From: Acidobacteriota bacterium
GTDB taxonomy: Bacteria; Acidobacteriota; Thermoanaerobaculia; Multivoradales; JAHZIX01
Assembly: GCA_020439725.1 (NCBI GenBank)
Contig: JAGQSE010000161.1
Location: forward strand, 22,261 to 29,939
Direction of reading: 5' to 3'
Length of the DNA: 7,679 nucleotides
A program made the position numbers and the translations under genes. A model generated the notes under the pieces. That model saw only the letters and a list, made by a program, of their open reading frames with translations. It made no database searches and was not told the DNA's origin. This document shows positions 1 to 6,409 of the stretch, one piece after another (the first letter of the stretch is position 1; every line of letters starts with the position of its first letter).

Positions 1-2075
1 GTGACCAGCCGCAGAGCGTAGAGCTCACCAAAGACCGGCAGCAAGTTGCCGGGAAAGTGCCCTTCCTCGAGCTCCTCGGCCGCCGCCGCCAGAGCCTCCT
101 CCGGGTCGCCGACACCACCGTCCCACGTCAAGAGCAGGCGCGAAAGGCCCGGAGCCAGCGTCTCCGGCGAAAGCTCCAGGCGCCAACTGGACCAGCGGCT
201 CGTGGTGTCGAGCTCCGCCACCTGCCGCCCACCGATGAAGACGCCGAGTCGCCCCTCCCGTGGGGTGCGAGCGGTGAGCTCGAGCCCCGGCGCCGCACCG
301 ACCTCGTCCACCACCAGCGGGAAGCCGGTCCGGCTGCGGTGGGCCCGGAGGAACCGAGGCGTCCCGGTCTTGCTCTTCCAATTGCGCTCGCGGTCGTCCC
401 AGGACTCGGCGTAGTAGGCCTCGAGGAGGTCGACGGGGCGCCCCCGGCGCAGCCCCACCTCGTGGCGCCGGAGCTCGTCGAGGGCCTGCACAGCCCCCCG
501 ACCGTGCTCTCCGAGGGCCGTCGCCATGGCCCCCAACAGCACCTCGTCGAAGAGCTTGAGGTGCGTCTTGGCGATGTAGCGCTGCAACGAGAAGTCGGGC
601 AGCTTCGCGAGGCGCTCGGCGCTCTCGCACATCCATACCGGCGCCCGGCGGGTCTGCAGGTCGAGGTAGAGGCGCATCACCTCCGCCATGGCACCGGACT
701 CCGCCAGTGCTCGCCGGCAATGGTGGAGCACGGCGTCGGCCCGTTGTCCCCAATGGGCGGTATGGATCGCCGCACCGAAGTGCGCCTGGGCAGCCACCTC
801 CGACGACGGTGAAAGCTCGTCGCCCTCGAGCCCTACGGCTTCGAGACGACCGCCCAGGAAGGGTGCGGCGGCTCGCGCCGCGGCGGCCATGGCGACGCGG
901 ATCCCTCGCTCGGTGAGGTGTACATAGTCTGCGAACAGGCGCCGATCGGGTACCTCGCCGCCGAGGCTCCGCCGGAACTCCGCCGGCAGATCCACCGGCG
1001 TGACGGCGCCGCCCGGCGGTAGGGCCCGCAGCCGTTGCTGAATCAGAGAGAGCGGCCGGGGCGACGGGTAGGTACCGTCCCAGATCCGCGCGTCGCGAGC
1101 TCGTTCGAAGAGCGCTGCCGCGCCCCTGGGATCGCCTCGACGGCCCGCCACCTCGGCCAGCAACGCCGGGGCCACCGCCGACGTGCCGCCGTCGAGCTCC
1201 GCCATGCGCTGTGCCCGGGTTTCCACCTCGTCGAGGGCGCCCCGTTCCAGCGCCTCGAGCGCCTCGACGCGCAGCCGCTCCCACGACTCGTTGGCACCCG
1301 CCTCGGCGAGCCAGGGTGCCAGCCCGGAGTGGTCGTCCCGCCAATCGCCCAGGTTGAATTCGGGCACCAGGTAGACGCAGTGCACTCCTCGACCTCCCAA
1401 CACCCGGCCGACGTGCTCGAGGTGGCGCTCGACCAGCTCGCCGGTGGCCTCTTCGAGCACGGACTTGAGCCCGGGGACGCCAGCGCTGCGCAGCGCCTGG
1501 GCCGCTCGCTGGCGCCCCTCGAGATCCGCCAGCTGCGGATGGCGGGCACAGCGCACCCAGTTGTTGGCACCGAGGATCACCACCAGGTCGGGCTCGAGGA
1601 GGAGCACCGGCTCGATCAACGCCTCTAGCCCCTCGAGGTCGAGATCGGTGCGAGCCAGATCGAGGACCTCCACGCCGCCCTCGACGCCGGCCCGGGAGAG
1701 CATCGTCTCGAGCACCTTGGCGGGGGTGTAGGAGGGCTCGTAGAACCAGCCGCGGGCCACCGACTCGCCGAGCAAGACCACCCGGCGCCGTCTCCCCTTG
1801 GCCTCGATGAGCGGCAGATCGGCCCACAGCGGCCACTCCTTCGAGCGCTCGGGGATGCGCTCGAAGCGCCGGCCATCGGGGGTGTCGCGGGCCCGCCAGA
1901 TCCCCACCGTCCCCGGCTCCGGATCGGGCGCCGCGGGTCTGGGAGCGTCGGCGGGCTCCACCAAACCCAGCCGCCGGAACAGATTCAGGCCGTCGCCGCT
2001 GGTCTCGGCCCGGCTCAACCGCTCGGCCGTGTCGTTGGCCAAGATCTTGATCGCTTGCGCTCGTGGATCGTTCAT
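1..2075 (-). CDS. SGNH/GDSL-type hydrolase-like protein with helical and beta C-terminal regions (3' end beyond the window)
   Basis: This frame opens at an ATG (2075-2073) and stays open for 691 codons to the left edge with no stop, so the C-terminus is missing. A GGGAGA Shine-Dalgarno lies 8 nt before the ATG. The SGNH fold is suggested by three blocks in the right order: VVLLGESVARGW with the candidate nucleophile Ser105 (GES instead of GDS), LVVILGANNW (residues 166-173, block III with Asn171/172), and DYVHLTERG with Asp383 and His386 (the DxxH of block V). Residues about 410-520 look like TPR-like helices. Residues about 595-652 (GVFIGGRQVAELDTTSRW ... LLLTW) resemble a small beta-sandwich as in carbohydrate-binding modules. 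No signal peptide or membrane segment is visible, so a cytoplasmic location is likely. The family includes esterases and O-acyltransferases; the substrate is unknown. It lies 62 bp downstream of the carbamoyltransferase on the same strand, which suggests a joint operon and a tailoring or auxiliary role. The SGNH assignment is fairly secure, the exact function is not. Confidence 0.78.
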   Translation of the reverse strand, partial: MNDPRAQAIKILANDTAERLSRAETSGDGLNLFRRLGLVEPADAPRPAAPDPEPGTVGIWRARDTPDGRRFERIPERSKEWPLWADLPLIEAKGRRRRVVLLGESVARGWFYEPSYTPAKVLETMLSRAGVEGGVEVLDLARTDLDLEGLEALIEPVLLLEPDLVVILGANNWVRCARHPQLADLEGRQRAAQALRSAGVPGLKSVLEEATGELVERHLEHVGRVLGGRGVHCVYLVPEFNLGDWRDDHSGLAPWLAEAGANESWERLRVEALEALERGALDEVETRAQRMAELDGGTSAVAPALLAEVAGRRGDPRGAAALFERARDARIWDGTYPSPRPLSLIQQRLRALPPGGAVTPVDLPAEFRRSLGGEVPDRRLFADYVHLTERGIRVAMAAAARAAAPFLGGRLEAVGLEGDELSPSSEVAAQAHFGAAIHTAHWGQRADAVLHHCRRALAESGAMAEVMRLYLDLQTRRAPVWMCESAERLAKLPDFSLQRYIAKTHLKLFDEVLLGAMATALGEHGRGAVQALDELRRHEVGLRRGRPVDLLEAYYAESWDDRERNWKSKTGTPRFLRAHRSRTGFPLVVDEVGAAPGLELTARTPREGRLGVFIGGRQVAELDTTSRWSSWRLELSPETLAPGLSRLLLTWDGGVGDPEEALAAAAEELEEGHFPGNLLPVFGELYALRLV

Positions 2076-2137
2076 CGTCGCGTCTCCCGAGCTCCGGCGA
2101 AACCTCGGCGGCTCCCCCGGAGGCTGACAAAGCAGTC

Positions 2138-3922
2138 CTAGAACAGGGTGTAGACCTCGTGGGTGATGGCGCTCTCGGTCGGAGCGTCCTCGAGCTCGAG
2201 AAAGGGCTCCCAGAGCGGTGGCATGGTCTCGCGGTCGAGCACGAAGTCCTCCAGGACCAAGGTGTCGATGCGGGAGCGAATGAAGGTCTTGAGCGCATCC
2301 ACCGGCGTACAGACGATGGGCTCGCCCCGCAGGTTGAACGAGGTGTTGAGCAAGATGGGACATCCGGTGCGCTGGGCGAACCGCTCGATGAGCGCTGCGA
2401 AGCGAGGGCTGTGCCGTGCCTCCACCGTCTGTACTCGGGCCGAGCCGTCGACGTGGGTGATGGCCGGCAGGTGGAGCGGTGAGCGCACCTGGCAGGTCTC
2501 GAGCATGAACGGCGAGGGGTGGTCGAGCTCGAAGTGCTCCCCCATGCGATCGAGGAGCACGGCCGGGGCGAACGGGCGGAACGCCTCGCGTTTCTTGACC
2601 AACGCGTTGATCCGGTCGCGCATCTCGGGTCCTCGAGGATCGGCGAGGATCGATCGCGACCCCAAGGCCCGGGGCCCGAACTCCATCCGGCCGTGGAACC
2701 AGCCGATCACCTTGCCCGCTGCCAAGCGCTCCGCGACCGCTTCGAGGAGAGCGTCTTCGTCGCCGCGGAAATCGAGCGCCTCGACATCGCTGGCAGCGAG
2801 CAGCTCGGACACCTCCGAAGGACCATAGCGGGGCCCCAGATAGACGTGGGCCATGCGCTCGCGACGTCTCGGGAGCTGACCGGAACGCTGGACGTGGGAG
2901 AGCATCGCCGCTCCCAACGAACCTCCCGAGTCGCTGGCCGCTGGCTGGACGAAAAGCCGGTCGAAGGGCCCCTCGCGGAGCAACCGGCCGTTGGCCACGC
3001 AGTTGAGGGCGACACCCCCGGCCATGCATAGATTGGCGCTCGGCACGCGCTCGTGGAGATAGCGCACCTTGCGCAACAGCAACTCCTCGAGGAGCACCTG
3101 GAGACTGCGCGCCACGTCCTTGTGGAATTGATCCATCTCCGACTCCGGACGCAGGGGCGGCTGCCCGAAGAGCTCCACCAGCCGGTCCGAGTACATTCGC
3201 TCGGCTCCGATGAAGTCGAAGTACTCGAGGGCGAGGCGGAACTGGCCGCGGCTGCCGGGGTCGATGAGGCGCTGCATCTGGCGGACGTAGCGCGGCCGCC
3301 CGTAGGGTGCGAGCCCCATGACCTTGAACTCGCCGGAGTTGACCTTGAACCCGAGATAGGCGGTGATGGTGCTGTAGAGCATGCCGACCGAGTCGGGGAA
3401 GTGCACCTCCTCGAGCAGCTCGAGATCGGCGCCGGCGCCGCGCCCGAAGGTGGTCGTCGCCCACTCGCCGACCCCGTCCACGGTGAGGATCGCCGCGTCG
3501 TCGAAGCCCGAGAAGTAGTAGGCGCTGGCGGCGTGGCTCTGATGGTGGTCGAAGCGGTCGATGGGACCTTCCCAACCGAGGTCAGAGCGCAGCTGGCGCT
3601 CCACGTCGCCGACCTCGAGCCGTCCCAGGAGCGAGCGCCGCCGCGTCTCCGGCAATGAGGGATGAAGGGCCATCCACAGCTGGCGGCCCAGCTTCTTCAC
3701 CGGGTCCTCGTAATAGGCGACGGCGTCGAGGTCGCTGAGCGCCATGCCGGCGCTCTCGAGACAGAAGCGAAACGCCCGCCACGGGAGTCCCGGATCGTGC
3801 TTGCGACGGGAAAACCGCTCTTCCTCGGCAGCGGCGACCACTTCGCCATCGCGCAGGAGACAACAGGCCGAATCATGGAAGAAAGCGGAGATTCCCAGGA
3901 CGTTGAGACCGCTCGTCGTCAT
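2138..3922 (-). CDS. O-carbamoyltransferase, NodU/CmcH/TobZ family
   Basis: A complete protein of 594 residues, the usual length for this family. The family transfers a carbamoyl group from carbamoyl phosphate, through a carbamoyl-adenylate made with ATP, to a hydroxyl of a natural product or sugar. The N-terminal Kae1-like domain carries GISAFFHDSA (residues 10-19), the metal/nucleotide site FDHHQSHAASAYY (124-136) with His126, His127 and His130, LTVDGVGEW (146-154) and CMAGGVALNC (299-308). The C-terminal domain has GRMEFGPRALGSRSILADPR (411-430) and LNTSFNLRGEP (525-535). All hallmark motifs appear intact, so the enzyme is probably active. The ATG at 3922 is chosen because the N-terminal beta strand begins right after it and a GAGG lies 5 nt upstream; longer versions would run through the divergent promoter. 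It is transcribed away from the BlaI-type repressor gene and is followed after 62 bp by the SGNH gene. The nearby NRPS suggests a carbamoylated peptide or lipopeptide product; the acceptor is not known. Confidence 0.95.
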   Translation of the reverse strand: MTTSGLNVLGISAFFHDSACCLLRDGEVVAAAEEERFSRRKHDPGLPWRAFRFCLESAGMALSDLDAVAYYEDPVKKLGRQLWMALHPSLPETRRRSLLGRLEVGDVERQLRSDLGWEGPIDRFDHHQSHAASAYYFSGFDDAAILTVDGVGEWATTTFGRGAGADLELLEEVHFPDSVGMLYSTITAYLGFKVNSGEFKVMGLAPYGRPRYVRQMQRLIDPGSRGQFRLALEYFDFIGAERMYSDRLVELFGQPPLRPESEMDQFHKDVARSLQVLLEELLLRKVRYLHERVPSANLCMAGGVALNCVANGRLLREGPFDRLFVQPAASDSGGSLGAAMLSHVQRSGQLPRRRERMAHVYLGPRYGPSEVSELLAASDVEALDFRGDEDALLEAVAERLAAGKVIGWFHGRMEFGPRALGSRSILADPRGPEMRDRINALVKKREAFRPFAPAVLLDRMGEHFELDHPSPFMLETCQVRSPLHLPAITHVDGSARVQTVEARHSPRFAALIERFAQRTGCPILLNTSFNLRGEPIVCTPVDALKTFIRSRIDTLVLEDFVLDRETMPPLWEPFLELEDAPTESAITHEVYTLF

Positions 3923-3927
3923 CGTGA

Positions 3928-3931
3928 CCTC
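3928..3931 (-). promoter_or_regulatory. Ribosome binding site of the carbamoyltransferase
   Basis: On the minus strand GAGG stands 5 nt before the ATG at 3922. This supports that start over any in-frame start farther upstream, which would have to lie within or beyond the operator region. Confidence 0.6.
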
Positions 3932-3959
3932 ATTTCGAACCACCCTCCGTGGACAAAAG

Positions 3960-3975
3960 TACGAAGATTTTCCTT
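3960..3975. promoter_or_regulatory. Secondary operator-like site (O2)
   Basis: TACGAAGATTTTCCTT matches the perfect palindrome at 3980-3995 at 13 of 16 positions, including all nine bases of the left arm through the centre. It starts exactly 20 bp before that palindrome, about two helical turns, so repressor dimers on both sites would lie on the same DNA face. Its last two bases overlap the -35 element of the repressor promoter. Its position also suits control of the leftward carbamoyltransferase gene. Binding by the adjacent BlaI-type protein is inferred. Confidence 0.55.
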
Positions 3976-4001
3976 GACCTACGAAGATCTTCGTATACAA
4001 T
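3974..4001 (+). promoter_or_regulatory. Sigma70-like promoter of the repressor-protease operon
   Basis: TTGACC (3974-3979) and TACAAT (3996-4001) are separated by 16 bp, close to the TTGACA/TATAAT consensus. The expected transcription start is near 4008, giving a leader of about 40 nt before the TTG start codon. The local AT content is clearly higher than in the surrounding coding DNA. The 16 bp palindromic operator fills the spacer exactly, which implies direct competition between repressor and RNA polymerase. No equally good promoter is visible for the leftward gene; the best pair, TTCGTA and TACTTT with an 18 bp spacer on the minus strand (3985-3956), matches each consensus at only three of six positions. 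Confidence 0.75.
3980..3995. promoter_or_regulatory. Primary palindromic operator (O1), probable BlaI-family site
   Basis: TACGAAGATCTTCGTA is a perfect 16 bp inverted repeat. It begins at the base after the -35 hexamer and ends at the base before the -10 hexamer. BlaI/MecI repressors bind palindromes of comparable length with TAC and GTA outer ends at their own promoters. The location directly upstream of a BlaI-type gene makes autoregulation the natural reading. The inner bases differ from the classical staphylococcal TACA/TGTA site, so specificity is inferred from position and symmetry. Confidence 0.75.
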
Positions 4002-4038
4002 CCCTTCAGCGATCGCCAAGGACCCCATTCAACCGACC

Positions 4039-4042
4039 GAGG
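4039..4042 (+). promoter_or_regulatory. Ribosome binding site deciding a TTG start
   Basis: GAGG stands 5 nt before TTG at 4048. There is no ATG or GTG in this frame between the predicted transcription start and the conserved winged-helix region, so this site identifies TTG as the start codon. Confidence 0.65.
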
Positions 4043-4047
4043 TAGCT

Positions 4048-4464
4048 TTGAACCAGACCGACCCGACCTCCGACCCGACCCTGGACTCGCCACCCCGGCC
4101 TACCGCCGGTGAGCTCGAGATCCTCGGCGTCCTCTGGGACCGTGGCCCTAGCACGGTCCGTGAGGTCCACGAACACCTGGCGGCGGATCGCGCCGTGGGC
4201 TACAGCACCGTTCTCAAGCTGCTCCAGATCATGCTGAGCAAGGGATTGGTGACTCGCAACGAGCGTTTCCGCAGCCATGTCTACGCCGCCTCCAGCCCGG
4301 CCGAGCAAACCCAGCGACAGCTGGTGGACCATTTGCTCGACGCGGCCTTCGGCGGCTCCGCGAGCCAGCTGGTCCTACGAGCCCTTTCAGATCGCCCGAC
4401 TTCCCCCGAGGAGCTGGCCGAGATCCGGCGGCTGCTCGATGACATCGAAGGAGACCCACCATGA
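4048..4464 (+). CDS. BlaI/MecI-family winged-helix transcriptional repressor
   Basis: A protein of 138 residues with a TTG start, typical in length for BlaI/MecI. After a flexible Asp/Pro-rich tail of about 18 residues comes the winged helix: TAGELEILGVLWDRGPSTVREV (19-40, split here by helix 1 and the turn) and the recognition helix in VGYSTVLKLLQIM (50-62), then the wing KGLVTRNERFRSHVYAA (65-81). The C-terminal helices (about 85-137, with LVDHLLDAAFGG) form the dimerisation part. The family holds promoters shut until a BlaR1-type protease signal causes the repressor to be cleaved or released. A GTG at 3949 in the same frame lies upstream of the promoter and is unsuitable as start. The stop overlaps the next start as ATGA (4461-4464), so the two proteins are probably translationally coupled. 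It likely represses its own operon and perhaps the divergent carbamoyltransferase genes. It is a chromosomal BlaI relative; no beta-lactamase gene is present in the window. Confidence 0.93.
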   Translation: MNQTDPTSDPTLDSPPRPTAGELEILGVLWDRGPSTVREVHEHLAADRAVGYSTVLKLLQIMLSKGLVTRNERFRSHVYAASSPAEQTQRQLVDHLLDAAFGGSASQLVLRALSDRPTSPEELAEIRRLLDDIEGDPP

Positions 4465-6320
4465 ACCCGGCAAGCCTTCTCAGCGCGGAGCACATCGAAC
4501 CCCTCGGCTGGACCCTCGTCCACTTCCTCTGGCAAGGGTCGCTCCTGACCCTGCTCCTCGCCGCCTTCCTGCGCACCCTCGCCCGCTCCAGCTCCCAGGC
4601 GCGCTACATCGCGGCGGGGATCACCTTGTCGCTCATGCTGGCAGCCCCGGTCGTCACCTTCGTCGAGCTGTCGAAGGCCGAGCAGCCGACGGCCATGGTG
4701 CAAACGCTCCCCGTCGCGCAGGCAGCAGCGGCCACCGGCAGCGCCACGCAGGCTCTGGCGGCAGCGCCCGGCGGCGACGCCGGCTGGGTCGCCGCCGGTG
4801 GCGATCTCCTGAGCCGCGGGTTGCCCGCCGTGGTCACCCTCTGGGCCCTCGGGGCATCGCTCCTCCTGCTCCGGCTGCTCGGTGGCTGGTGGGCGACCCG
4901 CGCGTTGCGCCGAAGCGGGGTCGGCGGCGCGCCGGAGGCGCTGCGGCGCAGCGTCGCCGAGCTCTGCCAGGCCATGGAGATCCGCCGCCGGGTCGAGGTG
5001 GTGCGCTCCGCCCGCGTCGACGTCATGACCGTGGTCGGTTGGCTGAGCCCGGTGATCTTGGTGCCCGCCAGCAGCTTGACCGGGCTGTCGACGCCGCAGC
5101 TGCGCGCCATCCTCGCCCACGAGCTGGCGCACATCCAAAGGCATGACGTGCTGGTCAACGCTCTGCAGCGGATCGCCGAGACGCTGCTCTTCTACCACCC
5201 GGCGGTGTGGTGGACGTCGCACCTGCTGCGCATCGAGCGTGAGAACCTGTGCGACGACGCGGCGGTGCGGGTGAGCGGCGACGCCCTGAGCTACGCCCGG
5301 GCCCTGGCCACCCTCGAAGGACTCCGCGGCGCCCCGGCGAGCCTGGCGGTGGCGGCCAACGGCGGGTCGCTGCTGGCGCGGGTGCGTCGTCTCTTGCAGC
5401 CTGGCTACCAGCCCACGGCCGGTGTCTCGCTGCCGGTCTTGGTCACCGCCGGGAGCTGCCTGGCCTTGGCCCTGATCGTTCCCGGCTTGGCCACGCCGGC
5501 GGACGCCGCTCCCGGTCAGAACCGCGGCGAGCAGGTCCGAGCGGCGATCTACCAGAAGATCGAGGCCGCCCGGAGCCGAGGTGACCTCGACGCGGCGGCG
5601 ATGTCGAAGGAGGCGTTGCCGGGGCTCAACAGCGCCAGCGCCGAGACCCGTGAGCAGAGTGCCTGGACGCTCGGCCAAGTGGGAGACAAGAGCGCCGTCG
5701 TGCCGCTCCTCGGGCTCACCGACGACCCCGATGCCGGCGTCCGCGAGATGGTCGCCTGGGCCCTCGGACGGGTGGGTGACGAGAGCGCTGTCCCCTCCCT
5801 CCTCGGCATGCTCGAAGACTCTTCTTCCAGCGTCCGAGCCAAGGCCGCCTGGGCCCTGGGGGTCCGCGGTGACACCCGAGCCGTCGATGGCCTGCGCACC
5901 GCGGCCACCGACTCCTCCGACGAGGTCCGCGAACAGGCGGTGTGGGCCCTCGGCCTGGTGGCCGACGCCGGAGAGTCGGCGAGCTTCGAGCGAGCCCTCG
6001 AGGACTCGTCCGCCGAGGTTCGCAGACGGGGTGCCTGGGCCTTGGGCCTGCTCGGCGACGGATCCTCCTTGACCGCCCTCGAACGCGGCCTGTCGGACCC
6101 CTCGGGGGTCGTCCGCGAGCAAGCGGCCTGGGCGCTGGGGATGATCGGCGACCCCCGCGCGGTCGATCCCCTCGAGACCGTGTCCCGCGACGACGCCAGC
6201 CAGGAGGTGCGCGAGCGGGCCACCTGGGCGCTGGCCCGGCTGCGTGGCGACGACCCGGGTGACGAGGGAGAGGCGAGCGCTCCCCCCTTCGACTTCTTCG
6301 ATCCCAACGGCCGCCGCTGA
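4461..6320 (+). CDS. BlaR1-like M56 membrane metalloprotease with C-terminal HEAT-repeat domain
   Basis: A protein of 619 residues, started at ATG 4461 with AAGGAG 7 nt upstream. Predicted membrane helices lie near residues 14-36, 48-70, 121-141 and 323-345. Between the third and fourth lies the M56 zinc protease core: HELAH (220-224, zinc ligands His220 and His224, catalytic Glu221), YHPAVWW (245-251) and ERENLCDD (259-266, third ligand probably Glu261). This matches the cytoplasmic protease of BlaR1/MecR1, which inactivates BlaI/MecI. After the fourth helix comes a linker (about 346-395) and then seven HEAT-like units (397-597), each with a VRE-x-AAWALG-x-x-GD core, ending in an acidic/Phe-rich tail. 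In BlaR1 this outer position holds a beta-lactam-binding domain; that domain is absent here. The expected topology puts the HEAT array outside the cytoplasmic membrane as a sensor or protein-binding scaffold. The gene is coupled to the repressor gene and followed by a hairpin terminator. The ligand is unknown. The family assignment is secure, the sensing role is inferred. Confidence 0.93.
   Translation: MNPASLLSAEHIEPLGWTLVHFLWQGSLLTLLLAAFLRTLARSSSQARYIAAGITLSLMLAAPVVTFVELSKAEQPTAMVQTLPVAQAAAATGSATQALAAAPGGDAGWVAAGGDLLSRGLPAVVTLWALGASLLLLRLLGGWWATRALRRSGVGGAPEALRRSVAELCQAMEIRRRVEVVRSARVDVMTVVGWLSPVILVPASSLTGLSTPQLRAILAHELAHIQRHDVLVNALQRIAETLLFYHPAVWWTSHLLRIERENLCDDAAVRVSGDALSYARALATLEGLRGAPASLAVAANGGSLLARVRRLLQPGYQPTAGVSLPVLVTAGSCLALALIVPGLATPADAAPGQNRGEQVRAAIYQKIEAARSRGDLDAAAMSKEALPGLNSASAETREQSAWTLGQVGDKSAVVPLLGLTDDPDAGVREMVAWALGRVGDESAVPSLLGMLEDSSSSVRAKAAWALGVRGDTRAVDGLRTAATDSSDEVREQAVWALGLVADAGESASFERALEDSSAEVRRRGAWALGLLGDGSSLTALERGLSDPSGVVREQAAWALGMIGDPRAVDPLETVSRDDASQEVRERATWALARLRGDDPGDEGEASAPPFDFFDPNGRR
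5649..6251 (+). repeat. Seven HEAT-like repeats encoded as about 93 bp units
   Basis: Within the M56 protein the motif AWALG recurs with its Trp at residues 402, 433, 464, 495, 526, 557 and 589: five spacings of exactly 31 residues, then one of 32. A unit reads as D-x-S-x-x-VRE-x-AAWALG-x-x-GD-x-x-AV-x-x-L. This resembles the short PBS-lyase/EZ-type HEAT repeat. At the DNA level cores such as GCCTGGGCCCT are reused, which suggests growth by internal duplication. Confidence 0.88.
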
Positions 6321-6362
6321 CCTCGGCCCGGAAGCCGAGATCCGGCCCCACGACCCTCTCTC

Positions 6363-6394
6363 GAAGCCGCCGCTGTCGCCGCAGCGGCGGCTTC
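6363..6394 (+). terminator. Strong hairpin terminator between convergent genes
   Basis: GAAGCCGCCGCTG (6363-6375) pairs perfectly with CAGCGGCGGCTTC (6382-6394) around a 6 nt loop, giving a 13 bp stem. CTTCTTCC follows on the plus strand, a weak pyrimidine tract, so plus-strand termination after the protease gene is the better reading. It lies 42 bp past that gene and 15 bp past the end of the NRPS gene read on the minus strand, so it may also serve as a two-way barrier. The rest of the 89 bp gap holds only a minor 6 bp stem (6322-6327 with 6334-6339). Confidence 0.7.
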
Positions 6395-6409
6395 CTTCTT
6401 CCCTACCCC

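Noticed and set aside
57..1731. Several plus-strand open frames of 60 to 250 codons opposite the SGNH gene
   Set aside because: They mirror the codon periodicity of the minus-strand gene and show no domain motifs or credible ribosome binding sites.
25..2298. A 757-codon open frame on the minus strand in another phase
   Set aside because: Its translation is rich in Arg, Gly, Ala and Pro without any recognisable motif, and it overlaps the end of the carbamoyltransferase. The neighbouring phase opening at 2075 has SGNH motifs and a good ribosome binding site.
3949..4047. A GTG start for the BlaI-type protein at 3949
   Set aside because: It precedes the -35 and -10 elements, so it would not be in the transcript, and the additional residues show no family similarity. 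TTG at 4048 has a GAGG at the right distance.
3923..4093. An N-terminal extension of the carbamoyltransferase to a start at 4093
   Set aside because: The extra 57 residues would run through the promoter, both operators and the start of the repressor gene, and do not resemble the family. The ATG at 3922 has its own GAGG site.
4048..6320. A classical beta-lactam resistance operon (blaI-blaR1-blaZ)
   Set aside because: No beta-lactamase or penicillin-binding domain with SxxK and KTG motifs is present, and the sensor position is occupied by HEAT repeats.
6322..6339. Small hairpin CTCGGC/GCCGAG directly after the protease gene
   Set aside because: Only 6 bp of stem and no following T-tract; the 13 bp hairpin at 6363-6394 is far better placed and stronger.
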